Of a stretch of 64,000 nt of DNA, positions 21,276-32,957 are shown one piece after another. The DNA comes from Botryococcus braunii (Eukaryota > Chlorophyta > Trebouxiophyceae): the NCBI GenBank assembly GCA_002005505.1, contig KV908546.1:203922-267921 (forward strand), given 5' to 3'. How positions within the stretch are numbered: position 1 is the first letter of the stretch; the number at the start of each line of letters is the position of its first letter. The position numbers were made by a program, and so were the translations under genes. The notes beneath the pieces are model-generated. The model was not told the origin of the DNA. It saw only the letters and a list, made by a program, of their open reading frames with translations, and ran no database searches.

Positions 21276-22585
21276 GCACGCATGCTTGTAGACGGGTGCT
21301 GTTGAACATTGCAGCGACTGAAAATATGTCCATTCATCAAGTGGACATCAAAACTGCCTTCTTGAATGGAGAGCTCGAGGGGGAAGTGTACGTGTCACAG
21401 CCTCCAGGGTTTTCTAATGGAAACAAGAAGGAAGTGTACCGCCTGAAGAAAGCTTTGTACGGCCTGAAACAGGCACCCAGGGCCTGGCACAAGAGGTTGA
21501 CCAGGGACTTGGGAGAAATGGGTTTTAAGCCATGCTTGAGTGATCCCGGATTATTCATCAATGCGGGAATAGGGGAAGCACGTGTGTTTATTGTCACGTA
21601 TGTGGATGACTTACTGATAATCAGTAAGGATGATACTCGTGTGCAGGAGATAAAGTGTGAGATTAAGAGTAGGTTCAAAATTCATGACTTGGGGGAAGTC
21701 AAGAATTTTCTGGGAAGCGAAGTGAAGAGAGATAGAGAGAAGGGAGTGTTAGTGATCACTAACACTCAGAAAATTCGGGACTTGGCACAGTCCTTTGGGA
21801 TTGAGGAAGGGGGACGGGTGTACAATACACCCATGTGTAAGAGCTTTGTGGCAACGGAGCAGCCACAGGGTGAGGTGGCTGAGGAGGTGGTGGGGTCAGG
21901 TTCTAAACTGCCTGATGGTCATAGGTATCTAGAGCTTATCGGCTCGCTGCAGTATTGGGCAAATACCACGCGTCCAGATATCTCGCAAGCTGTCAGCTTG
22001 CTGGCGCGCTACCGTGCAGCTCCCACAACTGCTCATTACAAGGCAGGACTGAGAGTTGTAAGTTATCTTCTTGGTACTAAGGAGATGGGGCTGGTATATG
22101 GGGGCACTGGGCAGCAGACCCTTGAAGGGTATGTTGATTCCGATTTTGCAGGAGACATGGATACACGGAAATCCACAACGGGATTTGTGTTCATGTTGAA
22201 TGGAGGTGCAGTCTCTTGGGGAAGCAAGAAACAGCAGTCCGTCGCCACATCTACGGTGGAGGCGGAGTATATAGCTGCAAGCCATGCAATCAAAGAGGGA
22301 GTGTGGCTTGGTAGCTTGCTGGGGGAGTTGGGAAGAGTAGTGAGAGGGGTGAAGCTCATGATGGATAACATGGGCTGCATCGCTAACCTGCAGAATCATG
22401 TGCTGTCAAAATACACAAAGCACATAAGTGTGTGTTATCATCAGGCTCGAGAGAAGGTTGCATGGGGTCAAATTCTGCCTGAGTATGTGGCCACCGATGA
22501 GAATGTGGCAGATCTGTTCACAAAACCATTGAACAGCCCGTCCTTCTTGAAGCACAGGGACAGCCTTAGGATGGGAATGGTGTAA
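21158..22585 (+). pseudogene. C2 RT and RNase H (gag-pol, part 2)
   Basis: 475-residue continuation in the shifted frame: RT from FALKTDEFGD through DIKTAFLNGEL, LYGLKQAPRAWH and YVDDLLII, then RNase H (SDFAGDMDTRKSTTGF, VEAEYIAASHA, DNMGC) and the C-terminal ADLFTKPL. All key residues are present; the break upstream is the only lesion seen in this half. The polypurine tract AAAAGGGGAAG (22682-22692) and the 3' LTR follow. Confidence 0.93.
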
Positions 22586-22695
22586 CGGGTGAGAATGAGA
22601 GAGAAGGAGAGTAATGGACTTCTGTACAAAACAAAACTCAATTAGTAATGAACAGACATTGAACTTTATAAGTGAGTGTCCAAAAGGGGAAGTAT

Positions 22696-24024
22696 TGTTG
22701 TGTCTTGGGAGCGAGATAACATAAGGTACGGATCTGCTTGTGCGGAGATACGTATACGTAAGTATGGGAGCTCTCTCTCGTTCACACCATTGGTTTTGGA
22801 CACGTCACATAAAGTGAATAGAGGGACATATGATGTGAAAAGAAAAACGCCTGCATCAGGACACAAAAATTGCCGTTATATACTAGGAGACCTGGAGAGA
22901 AAGTTCTCCGTGGGTGACATGAGTTCATAGCCTATCACGCAAGTACAGATCTCAGTCAGGGAAGTTCAAAGAACCATGATGGAGATCCTATTGTGAGTGT
23001 ACACGTGTAGGACAGGTGTATAAGTTACAGCATAAGTCTGTACTTCGTGGGTGTGACAAGTGTACTTCACACACTTAGGATGTGGTGATAAAGTACACTT
23101 GTCAGCGGTGATCTGCGATTGTGCATAACGCACGATCAGGCTAGGAGGGGCAGGTCAGCAGCGTGGTCCTCAGACAGTTGGAACTTCATCTTTGAGTTGC
23201 CTGGAGTCCTTTGAGTGTGAACACTAAAGGACCTGTCTGAGACCTGCCGGAGTATTGCTCTCACTGATATCATGCTATACTTGTGCATGTGGGCTGCGTG
23301 AGAGAATATCCGTAAGACTCGGTTAGAGCATCGGCAGTGCTTGGTACATGATAAAACATAAGTGTTAATGAGTGCCATTTAGTTGTGAAGACTGAATAAC
23401 ATTCAGTACTGTGCAGGAGGTTGTTGTTTTCTGTCTTTTGAGACAGTGCGAGCTGCATAAGTGTAAGTGTATACACGTGTGGGCAGCGGTAAGAACACCT
23501 CCTGATGAAACTTGTATATTGATGGAAGACATTGTGTTGTTTAGTTACTGGTGTAAGTATGATACTGATAGAGAGCAATGTACGTGACTCGTACAGGTGG
23601 TCAGGTACGAGGACGACGTCATAACTGATGCGAATGCTTGAGTATGTGACAGATACTTACGGTTGCGAACAGGTAATAAACAACACCATGTAAAGAGACA
23701 GTTGGAACTTCATCTTTGAGTTGCCTGGAGTCCTTTGAGTGTGAACACTAAAGGACCTGTCTGAGACCTGCCGGAGTATTGCTCTCACTGATATCATGCT
23801 ATACTTGTGCATGTGGGCTGCGTGAGAGAATATCGGAGGTTGTTGTTTTCTGTCTTTTGAGACAGTGCGAGCTGCATAAGTGTAAGTGTATACACGTGTG
23901 GGCAGCGGTGGTCAGTTACGAGGACGACGTCATAACTGATGCGAATGCTTGAGTATGTGACAGATACTTACGGTTGCGAACAGGTGCTTATTCTACAAAT
24001 ACGGACATCAACTCCAACACAACA
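22696..24024 (+). repeat. C2 3' LTR
   Basis: Partner of 16193-17521 (offset 6,503). Cassette copy 1 begins at 23172; spliced copy 2 is 23696-23983. Here the donor after exon 3 reads CAG|GTAATAAAC (the 5' LTR has CAT|GT). The two LTRs have drifted independently, yet in both the second copy lacks exactly the same introns. CATAAGGTAC at 22720-22729. Confidence 0.95.
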
Positions 24025-25925
24025 AAGTCGCTCCACTAACAAATACGTCAATTGGTATTACTAAGCCCTCAACTCCTACAGGGAGCTTGCGAATAATGCT
24101 CCAAGGAGTGGACATTTTCCCATCTGCACACGAGTATCTAAGACGTGAAGGCTCAATCTGATCAATTAAATTTAACTGTCGTGCGGCTGATTGTGAGATC
24201 ATTGTGTTTGTGGCACCAGTATCAATGATGGCATCCTCAAATACTAAGTCATTAATGATTATGGGTACGGTGGCAACCGTAGTGTTCACCGGATTCCTTT
24301 GCAGGTTTGATTGTGGGACTCGCGTTGAAGGTGACTCCTCGTTGTCAGTCTCGCTAGTTGAGGTGGTCCCTCCAGAAACGTAGATAACTTCCGCATTGGT
24401 AGCTCTCGCTGGCGGCGGGTCTCGCTGTCTATTACGCAGAAATTCCTCACGGGACTCCTTTAGCTCCTTGATTGACTTGTTGAACTCCTCCTCGCTGATG
24501 TGGTTCAGGTAGGTTTGTACGGTGAGCTTCATGGGAAGCCCTTTAATCTGCTGAATGGGTTCTGCCGTTGCTGGTGCGATGGCCACAGGTCTCCTGTAGG
24601 CAGCGGGACGTGCGGCATTAGGTAGGGGAGGCAATCCTCCAAGGTCCACGTGTGGACGCGCTGCTGGCTCCCTTGCAGGTGCAGGCGGGGGTGCTGCTGG
24701 TGTTGTAGGTTCTACTGGTTGTCTCTGAGCTGGTGCAGGCCGAGGGGCGGCAGGCCTTGGTATGTTTCTTGGGTCAACTATGGTGTCCTCCAGATTGTTG
24801 GGGCGGCGCCGAAGCAGCGGTTGGTTTGCTTCAGGTGGACTTTCTGCTGGCCTCTTAGTGGCATATATAGGATACACAGGAAAATGATCCGTAAATCCGT
24901 CGTACACTATTGTGGCGTGCTCCGGGGTCGGTTGCTCCGGTTGCTGTTCATGCTCCACAAACTTGGTGAAGTTGGCTGTGGGCTGTCGCTGTAGTTCTGC
25001 GATTGAATTCGTAGTCTCTCCATCTCCCTTGTGAGGGTGTCAATGTCATTAGTTGGGGGTGGCTCAGGTGCCCCCCTTGGTGGGTTGATTGAAGCAATCT
25101 GTCTAGGCGGTACTGCTGGTTGCGTCGCTCCGGAAAGTCTCACTGACGCTGCCAATTTCTGTTGTCTCTATTGTTCTCCCTCTGATTTTGCTGCGGCGGC
25201 GGGCGTGCTGCACGCTGATCCACATTGCCATCGGCGCGGCGATTCCATTGATCCATCCTCTCGCGCCCCGGCACTTGTATGTTCTGGCTTGAATACATGC
25301 CCCCTAAAGGCGCGTGTCCAAATGTTTGTTCATAATCAGCTGCCAATTATGTAATGTCGGCTAACGCTCCTTTGCCGGGGTAGGTCATCTGAACCCTCTC
25401 ACGTAGATGTGGTACTAGACCTTTAACAAATAGTTGTGTTACCATTCTGGGAGGCAGAGAGTTCTGCAAATAACCCACTATTTTCCTGAATCTGTCAGCA
25501 TAACTCCTAACAGTCTCATTAGATTGTTGTGCACATGTGTCTAATTTCAACATAAGGGTGTCCTCGTCGAGGCCAAATCTTTCGAGAAAAGCCTCCTTGC
25601 AATCATCCCAGTCATTAAAGTCATCTTGATTCGCACGAAACCAGGTATATGCTTCTTCACGCATTGCGTGTTTGACAAATCGTAAAACTCGATCGCCCAC
25701 AACATGGTTGATCTCAATGAACAACTCAAAAGACTCAAGCCACTGAAAAGGGTCCTCTGTGGGCTTTCCATAGAAAAATTCTAAACGAACAGGAGTTTGT
25801 ACGTCTGCCATTCTAGTTTCTTGATCAAATAAGGCCTTGTGCTCTAGATGGCCTAACACACTATGAGAGATTACGCTCGTGTGTCCACGACACAAATTAA
25901 TGTCAGATATTGCCGGTACTGCCAC
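24025..25925 (-). pseudogene. G1 gag and protease N-terminal half
   Basis: Minus-strand remains of Gag. 25925-25350 encodes a retrotransposon gag capsid domain (FFYGKPTEDPFQWLESFELF, CKEAFLERFG, YADRFRKIVGYLQNS); a plausible start is MADVQTPV at 25811. An in-frame TAA at 25347 interrupts it, and frameshifts near 25150 and 24955 move it on into a Pro-rich linker and then a retropepsin, EDAIIDTGATNTMIS. The frame stops at the C2 junction and is in phase with 16187. No zinc knuckle was found. At least two frameshifts and one stop make this a dead copy. Confidence 0.88.
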
Positions 25926-26800
25926 TTACTGTATTGCTGATTCTGCTGTTTTAGCTGGCTGCAGGGGTGCCTGTTCAACAAACGGAGTGTAATCAGACCC
26001 CTCCTAAAGGGGCATCCCGCGAACCCAATTGCAATCGTGCAATGCTAGTCTATTGTAAATTCGGTATTACAAGGTTTCTTTCTGCTTATTACATTCACTG
26101 CAGTTATAAAATTAACGAATCGTATTACTAAGGTTGCAGTATCTTCAACCTAAACAAGGTCTCACTACCAACCTTGGACTTCCAGATGATAAAGGCAATC
26201 CTTACAAAGGTACTATGAATGATCTTTAAATTCTACAAGAACTGCTACTACAAATTCTTAGATCGATCAACTATATATTCTTCCTGCTGCGTATCAAACT
26301 ACCGCGATCTTCGGGGCTGCAAAGATTTCGATAAACAAACAATCAAGCAATCGCGGCTATGAAATTAAGGTCTTTACTGTTGATAGGATTCACACAATCG
26401 GAATTCAAGTGCTACAATCAATTACTTTGTCTCAACTAACTCTGCGGTACAGATGATGATGTGCTTCAAACTGACCTTTCCTAAAGTATGGTTTTGCTCC
26501 AAACGGTCGTTGCTGATGCTTTTGCTGATAATTCCTGCGACAAACGGAATGTAATCAAGCCCCTCCTAAAGGGGTATACCCAGTCCTATATGCTGTCAAA
26601 GCTCAACTGATTCGAAATACGGTACGTCGTTGTTCGACAAACACGGCAAATCTGCGCAGAAGAGTCAGATTCGGAGTGCCCAGGCGATGACTAAGTCTAC
26701 GCGCTAAAACTCCCTGGACGGTGCATCGAGAGTACTATCGTGTTCCCTTGCCATAGGCCTTACGGAGTACCCGAAGGTGTCAGCATACCCCTCTAGGTAA
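25926..26800. other. Non-coding stretch with a diverged repeat pair
   Basis: No convincing gene. A ~41-bp segment occurs at 25978-26018 and again at 26540-26580 (AAACGGA-TGTAATCA followed by the hairpin CCCCTCCTAAAGGGG), with a few differences. It lies between the G1 gag start and the recombinase ORF, so it holds either the G1 leader/LTR remains or a terminal repeat of the DIRS-like element; I cannot place the boundary. Confidence 0.45.
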
Positions 26801-27740
26801 TTGGCCCTGGCCCAGGACATCTGCAGGGTTGACGCGCAGTGTGCTGGCGGGCAGGGATTACGCGCTCTTCCCTACAAATCTCCCAAACATCCCAGGGACC
26901 CCAGTCTACTGGGCCATCTGCAAGATGGGTGCCCCACAGGGGCGCACCAAGCAGTTGTTCGGGACGCCCTGTGCAGCGTGGCCGGGTTCCCTTATGTGCA
27001 GCGTGCCCTACGTCAGAGCTTCATTAAACCCAGCTTGCCCCAGCGTCCCACTCCTCAGACAGCAGAGAAGAGACTGCAGAATCTCGTGGGTGCATTAGCC
27101 ACCTGTTCCGCAGCTACCTGTGATGAGACGAGGAAGAAGCGGGATGCCACTTACAACCTGTTCATCGACTATCTAAATGGCATGAATGCAGAACCAGCGA
27201 CTGCCAGTGATGCGCACTGCATTGCATTTTTGGATGCCTATAGCCACCGGGGCACGTTCCTTGTGAATGGCCAACCTCGGTCCTCCCCAGAGAGCATGCA
27301 CAATCAGATTGGCTACCTCCGCAAAGCCATTGAACTTTATGATGGCAGAGTTGGGCCCTTCTGCCCAATAACCCTGCAAGGTATGCACGCGATCCAGGCA
27401 TGCAAACCTCGCTTGCTGTACGCCCCATGGACCTAGGCCCCTGACACCAAGGCTGGGTATGCAGGGAACCCCTTCAACTCCACGAGTGTGGCCGACTGGC
27501 AAGCAGGGTACCGGAAAACCATGTATAAAGCAGGGTTCCGTTCCCAGAGCGCCAATCCCTGGAAGGTGGACGACTACCACAAAGTTCTTGCCCACGTGCA
27601 AGGGAAGCTGGCTGTTGCCACGGGCATCGAACGGGTGGTCCTTGCACGGGACGCCTTTGCTATGAGCATAGGCTGGCACTTGTTCACCCGGGGCAAGACT
27701 GTGTTGGATTGGCACCTCCAACACTTCGAGACCGAAGACG
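26801..27740 (+). pseudogene. DIRS tyrosine recombinase, exon 1
   Basis: N-terminal SAM-like DNA-binding region (about 27060-27350, RDATYNLFIDYLNGMNAEP) and the start of the catalytic domain with the first Arg box (VLARDAFAMSIGWHLFTRG, about 27640-27700). The frame has no ATG near 26801, so an upstream exon or another start is likely. A TAG at 27434-27436 interrupts an otherwise continuous frame. A good 5' splice site, G|GTGAGTGC, at 27741 ends the similarity. The protein would join circular element DNA to the genome instead of a DDE integrase. Confidence 0.75.
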
Positions 27741-28326
27741 GTGAGTGCTCTCTCTACATGCGAGCCGGCCTGTAACAAATGGGCGCCACTTGTGCCAAAA
27801 GACTGTATTCTCATATGTTACCATTGTCATGACCCTTTCTCATTCAATTGGCTTCCCCTGAAGTAGCTTGCATAGGTACGCGAATCTCTCCCTGATTCGA
27901 CATATCCTTCGACATAGGCCCGCTCGAACCGCTGAACGTCTCGAATGCTTAAACGACTCGAATCTTTTACTCACTACCGCGATGTGACGCGCGGATTGAT
28001 TTCCAGGGTCCGCCGATCAGGATTCCGACGACGGCGAAGGTCCGGGCTGAGTTCCACCGAACAAACTTCTCACGACCGCGACGATCCGATCCCGGTATAC
28101 CATACCTCCCTGACAGTCTCGGACTGTCCAGAAACACTTGCGTAACAGTCCTTACACATGCATCCCAGCTATCCATTTATAGAGACGGGCGAATATGTCT
28201 AGAAGGCCCAGCAGCATCCTTCGTTGCTAAGCTGAGACCCACACACATGCACTCACTTTCTTATCAGACCATCCCCGCCCTGGTACCCTAATTATTGGAA
28301 GGTCTACCTATGTGTGTGCCCCTGAG
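27741..28326 (+). other. Putative intron in the recombinase gene
   Basis: 586 bp between the two recombinase parts, GTGAGT at the 5' end and a TGTGTGTGCCCCTGAG acceptor. Joining at these sites keeps the frame open through to 28859. It is antisense to the RT transcript, so splicing would not remove it from the genomic RNA. Confidence 0.55.
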
Positions 28327-28859
28327 TCCCCCCAACTGACAGCATGGCTGGGGCAGGGATACCTGTGGCTAGCTTTTTACAGCAAGGAACCCTGGCGTCC
28401 GGTTTGGCCTTCCTCTGCCGCGCTGTGAGTTTGAAGCACGACTTGGCCCCTGAGCCCTTCGTCCTCGAAATGGTGGAGCAGCCCAGCAATCCCTTGTGGC
28501 TCCTCCGGCAGTATTGGCAAGTCAGCAACGAGGAGGGGCATCCCTTGCGGGGCCTCCTGTTCCGGCCACTAGCGCCCAACCACAAGTCCTTCTTGGAGAA
28601 AGCCGTCGGGAATGGCACTTACCGCAAGCGCCTGGAAGTGCACTTTCAAGCCGTCGGGGTAGCATACCCCGCCACGTCTCATGGCAGCCGCAGGGGAGCA
28701 GTGCAGAATGCCCGAGCCAACGGGGCCCCTGCCGAAGAAGTGGGGAAGCTCGCTAGGATAGTAAGCCCTGAGATCCGAGAGCTCTATGAGGACCGCTTCA
28801 AGCATCTGCCTTGCAAGCTTAAGCGGGTGAAGAGGGATTTGCAAGGGTGGGACCTATAA
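28327..28859 (+). CDS. DIRS tyrosine recombinase, exon 2
   Basis: C-terminal catalytic part: HGSRRGAV supplies the conserved H-x-x-R pair, ARANGAPAEEVGKLARI the following helix, and a Tyr in ELYEDRF is the likely nucleophile. From ATG 28344 it would also read as a stand-alone 171-residue frame, but it lacks the first Arg box and must join to exon 1 to be active. It ends 354 bp before the convergent RT ORF. Confidence 0.75.
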
Positions 28860-29212
28860 CGGATCCGGGTGCAGTGACTACGTGGGGTCCCTTGCATGCC
28901 TCCTCGCGCGCTTGCCCGGGGTTTAGTCGATAGGCTGCAACTGCATGTGCGGTTTTGCTCGAAACACTTGGAGTGCAAGGGGAGGAGGGGAGTCTCGCGG
29001 GTGTGACGGATCCCTCGCCAACAAGTCATGTAGGTAGGCGTAGACGGGGCAGAGACTAGACACTCGTAGCTGCCATATTACACACGGTGGCCTAACCCCT
29101 TAGCATGCGTCACGGCTGAGGGTGTAGGTCCTGCAGCTGACCCTCCCCAGGGAGGTAGTATTTCTTGCAACAAGAAGCAAAATCGCACCCGACAATTAGG
29201 TCAGCCCAGGTG
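28860..29212. other. Convergent spacer between recombinase and RT
   Basis: 353 bp between two converging genes. I see no ORF or repeat here. Both transcripts should terminate in it, and in DIRS-type elements an internal complementary region would be expected around this position, but I could not match it to either end. Confidence 0.4.
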
Positions 29213-31660
29213 TCAAGAATATCTGACCAGAAAGCAATCAAGCCTAGATGTGAAGGGCGGCTCCTTCATGGCTGGGGGGAGAGTAGACCCCAACTCGAAC
29301 ATCCCCGCATGTGGCAAGATGACATGGGTATCTGCCACTGGTACGGCTCGCAGTAACTCCCTTAACATGGGGTTGAGCGATGGCAATAACAAGATGCAAT
29401 TACATCTCTGTGCCTTGACCTTTAACAAGGCCTCCCTTATGAGCCATACCGGAGGGAAGACCCAGATGAGTTTCCCTAGCACCGCCCAATCCCTTATCAT
29501 CGCATCCCATCCGAGCCCCACATGGCAAGGTGTGGCCGTGAAAAATTTGGGTGCCTTATGCGAATGAGCCCACGGCCCTGCAAAAGCATCTCCTGTGGGG
29601 GTGCCCCACTTTTGCATTAGTTGAGCAGCCTGCTTATAGCACAAGCTGTAATCGGAGGGGTCCACCACCCGTGACAGAGCATCCGCCCTCTTGATTTCCT
29701 GCGCGGTACGTGGCTTCCACTCCACTCTGATCTGGACATCAAGTGCCGTCGCGAGGATCATCATATCCCGGATAGCATTGACCTCCTCTGGTGACCCTCG
29801 CATGTTGTTGATATTGGCCACTGCCCCCTGATTGTCGCAGTACGCCACTAACGTGGACCCCTTGAGCACATGTGAACTATGCCGAATACATGCCGTGACC
29901 AAATAACAAGCATTCTTTACCTCACGCAGTGTGGAGGACAGATGGCCTTGCTGCATGCGAAGGTGATCATCCTGATCAAATGGCATAACCAGGTCCGCAG
30001 GAAGCAACAGAGAATGCCCCCCAAACCCTGTTTCCGAAGCATCACTGGCACAATAGAACTCATGCAAGCTCGCCCGAGGTACCCAGCCCCAGCCCGCATT
30101 CACTCGCAACGCTTCCTTGAAATAAAGAAGGTCCTCACTAGCGAGCTCCAACTGCTCCGCTTGCACCGCGGTCTCCCATGTGGGAGCCTGAGCTAGGGCT
30201 TGGAACAACCGGCGGGTGAACAATGGGGTGAGCTGGACGGCAGGGGCAATGCTGCACAGCTTACCCGCCAATCTTGCCAACTCACGCTTGCTGCCTCCCG
30301 TCGCCTGAAACATCTCAATCTGCTGTATTAACGCAACTGCCTTTAGTGCAGGCACCTTGAAAAATCCGCCAGGGAGGTTGCACACCATCCCCAACATTTG
30401 TCCCTCCTTAGGAAGCGCGAGATCGCACTTGTGGATGGACAGATACCAGTGTAAATAGGCCAAGACCGATAAAACCAATGCTCGGCCCACGAGGGCTTTC
30501 GCTCCTTCCTGGAAGAGGGACATGATATCATCTATGTACAAGATGCCGCGCATGCCTAAGCCTCGCAAAGGCCTCCAGACTTCCCTCATTACCAATGTGA
30601 ACACCCTGCAAGCAGATGCCAAGCCGAAGGGGAGGACGGTGAAACAATACGTGACGCCCCCGTACTGGATGCCAAAATACTTGTGCACAGAAGGGTGTAA
30701 GGGGATGTGGTGGTAGCCCGACTTAAAGTCTGTTATCATCATCACATCCTCTGGGTTCGCCAAGAGAGGCAGATTCCTGAGGCTCTCATAGTGGAATGGC
30801 ACATATTTGACAAATGTGTTTACATACATGGCATCCAAAATCAAGCGTGGTTTTTGAGATGTCTCGCCCACCACTCCCAGTGGGCTGATGACGACCACCT
30901 GTGCGGGGTCAACCACCCTGATGGCCCCAGTGCGACACATTTGAGCCAGTGCCTCTCCCACGAAACCGGGGTTCACCAGAGCTGACTTCCTATTGGGGAA
31001 GACAACAGCCCCGGGGGAGGACCCCTCCAATAATGCCTGAACCCGATTACTCCCTACAACTTGAGCCAATTGGTCTCGCACCCTGGACAGATTGGCTTGG
31101 TGCCGGGGGTGTGCCTGTTGAACCCTGCTGCGGGTGTGCACCCACTCGATTCTATACCCCTCCCGCATGATGCCCAGCACCTTACCCGTGTCAGGCCCGT
31201 GTCCTAATAAGGCAAAATATTGCACCCAATTCTCATGAGCTCTACCAGGCGATCCTGCTTGGAACATATCGGGATTTGGGAGGCTCCTAACAAGGGATTC
31301 TACCTCTAGCCCTGCCGCGCTTGGCTGGACCCCCTGATCAATCCCCTTCCACTCCTCCAGCAACTCTTTTATTCTGGACAGGGTAATGGGGGCCCCTGGG
31401 GGCCCCTGGGGGGGGCCGCAGTCATGAGAGGGTGTTTGTTCACCCCCCAGGAGAGGATGCTCAATCTCCACCCATCCTTCAAGGAAGTCCTCCCAAGCGC
31501 CCATAGAGCAGTCCCGGCCTTGTGGACGAGGGATCTCCGTCATAGTCGGGCACAGTCCCGCCCCCCGCAATCCCTCACTCCCAGCTATCCCTCGCGCAGT
31601 CTCGCCCTTCGGGGCCTGCCTTGCACCATGTAAGAAATCAGGGTGCAATTCTGCGGCCAC
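29213..31660 (-). CDS. DIRS reverse transcriptase-RNase H
   Basis: 815 open residues. RT region about 250-480 with LILDAMYVN, DFKSGYHHI, LPFGLASACRVF and the active site YIDDIMSLF; RNase H with CASDASETGFGG, a CDNQGAVANINN block and KRADALSR; then a C-terminal module typical of DIRS (TPTGDAFAGPW, a WVFPP box, REALLKV), apparently a degenerate methyltransferase-like fold. No ATG is near the start: the frame continues in phase from the upstream gag-like frame across one TGA at 31667-31669. Gag-Pol readthrough, or a CGA/TGG to TGA mutation, would both explain this. Confidence 0.9.
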   Translation of the reverse strand: MAAELHPDFLHGARQAPKGETARGIAGSEGLRGAGLCPTMTEIPRPQGRDCSMGAWEDFLEGWVEIEHPLLGGEQTPSHDCGPPQGPPGAPITLSRIKELLEEWKGIDQGVQPSAAGLEVESLVRSLPNPDMFQAGSPGRAHENWVQYFALLGHGPDTGKVLGIMREGYRIEWVHTRSRVQQAHPRHQANLSRVRDQLAQVVGSNRVQALLEGSSPGAVVFPNRKSALVNPGFVGEALAQMCRTGAIRVVDPAQVVVISPLGVVGETSQKPRLILDAMYVNTFVKYVPFHYESLRNLPLLANPEDVMMITDFKSGYHHIPLHPSVHKYFGIQYGGVTYCFTVLPFGLASACRVFTLVMREVWRPLRGLGMRGILYIDDIMSLFQEGAKALVGRALVLSVLAYLHWYLSIHKCDLALPKEGQMLGMVCNLPGGFFKVPALKAVALIQQIEMFQATGGSKRELARLAGKLCSIAPAVQLTPLFTRRLFQALAQAPTWETAVQAEQLELASEDLLYFKEALRVNAGWGWVPRASLHEFYCASDASETGFGGHSLLLPADLVMPFDQDDHLRMQQGHLSSTLREVKNACYLVTACIRHSSHVLKGSTLVAYCDNQGAVANINNMRGSPEEVNAIRDMMILATALDVQIRVEWKPRTAQEIKRADALSRVVDPSDYSLCYKQAAQLMQKWGTPTGDAFAGPWAHSHKAPKFFTATPCHVGLGWDAMIRDWAVLGKLIWVFPPVWLIREALLKVKAQRCNCILLLPSLNPMLRELLRAVPVADTHVILPHAGMFELGSTLPPAMKEPPFTSRLDCFLVRYS

Positions 31661-31666
31661 CTGCTG

Positions 31667-32167
31667 TCATTTTGCCCCGTCTGCTTGTCCATGGGACCAG
31701 TCGCACTTATCCCCCTTCAAACAGGTTCCCTTCCTCAAGAAGGGGCAGAACTCCATCTTCTTCTGCGCCGTCGCCAATGCTCCGTGCATGCGGGGCATCT
31801 TCTGAGGAGGGGCCCGCGCATACGCGTCCCTGCCCCCAGGGAATAGCCGTTTTGGGACGAGCCCCGAGGCCCCAGGGAGCTTGCCCAACGCTTTTGATTC
31901 ATCCCTCAGAGCCTTTTGAATGCCGGACTTCGCCTTCTGCCACCACTGCTGGTACGCCTCGTCCAAAGACATCTCCTGTGCCAGGCCCCACGTGAGCGAG
32001 GAGCAACATGCCCAGCACACCACTTCCCACGTGACATGCGCGCCGTCACGGCCCAATTGAAACAGGAGCTTGCCGTCCCTTAGGCGAGGCATGGGCTCTA
32101 CCCGCCTCAAAAATACCCCAAAGTTACGTCCCACGCAAGACACAAACCCATAGGCTAGGCTTCACTC
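31667..32167 (-). pseudogene. DIRS gag, C-terminal part with CCCH zinc finger
   Basis: Open frame ending in a CCCH zinc finger (CPFLRKGTCLKGDKCDWSH, C-x7-C-x5-C-x3-H), a likely RNA-binding nucleocapsid motif. It is in the same frame as the 32168-32560 exon upstream and the RT downstream, separated from them only by TGA codons (TGA-GAG-TGA near 32160-32170, and TGA at 31667). Confidence 0.7.
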
Positions 32168-32560
32168 TCAATTATCCACAGCACGTCCCCCCAAACACGA
32201 GGGCAAGCCACATCTTGCACAGCGCACCTTTTTTCGGCATCGCTCCATCTCATGCCGAATTGCACTCCACACGTCATTCATCACCTCCTTCATTTTTGCC
32301 CCCTTCATGTTGTCCATGGTGTTATCCATGTCGAAGTGCTCCTCCAGTAGCGGCACAGCTTGCGACATGAAGAGGCTCACTAATGTGCTCAAATCCAACT
32401 TCTTTCCCGCCAGACGCTCATTGGTGCTGCGGCATTCTTGGATTCGATTCAGCATGCGGTTACACCGCAAGGCCGCCTTAGCGTCACCCGTAGCGTTTGC
32501 TTGGGCCTCTGCCAGCTTGTAAGCCCGTTTGAAATCCTTCAAATTCATATCGCACGCGCC
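32168..32560 (-). CDS. DIRS gag, middle exon
   Basis: Begins at a 3' splice-like site (TGTTCAG|GGCGCG) with GACDMNLKDFKRAYKLAEAQ and a charged helical stretch, ending in a Cys-rich CARCGLPSC. The phase matches the 34501-35247 exon. No known domain is recognised. It ends at TGA 32168-32170, which may be a mutation because the frame stays open beyond. Confidence 0.6.
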   Translation of the reverse strand, partial: GACDMNLKDFKRAYKLAEAQANATGDAKAALRCNRMLNRIQECRSTNERLAGKKLDLSTLVSLFMSQAVPLLEEHFDMDNTMDNMKGAKMKEVMNDVWSAIRHEMERCRKKVRCARCGLPSCLGGRAVDN

Positions 32561-32743
32561 CTGAACATGCCATGTCCCCACCGTTACCATTCATGGAGGT
32601 GCAACTTCCCACACACACCCAAGCAGCATGCTTCGACAATTCCCATCTCCCCCTACTTACACCCTGCGGCCCAATGCCAAAGTCGTGCCTGGCCATCGGC
32701 CCCTGACCATTCCAACGCCGTACTTCGAGCCCATGTGCCCCCC

Positions 32744-32957
<214 letters not shown>

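Larger units (their letters stand above)
16193..24024 (+). mobile_element. Ty1/copia retrotransposon C2
   Basis: Complete 7,832-bp copia element, TSD AAGTC (16188-16192 and 24025-24029), LTRs of 1,329 bp (16193-17521 and 22696-24024), termini TGTTG and CAACA. It splits the protease of G1 in frame (codon start 24025, then 16187). The LTRs have more mutual differences than those of C1, C4 or C5, so it is older, consistent with frameshifts in both of its ORFs. It is closest to C1 in protein sequence and gene order. Confidence 0.97.

Noticed and set aside
25812..25925. G1 Gag start at 25925
   Set aside because: Residues before MADVQTPV do not look like Gag; ATG 25811 is the better start, with the upstream part probably leader.
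27434..31669. Altered genetic code (TGA or TAG read as sense)
   Set aside because: Intact ORFs in C1, C3, C4 and G2 use normal stops; the few internal stops are confined to a decayed DIRS copy.
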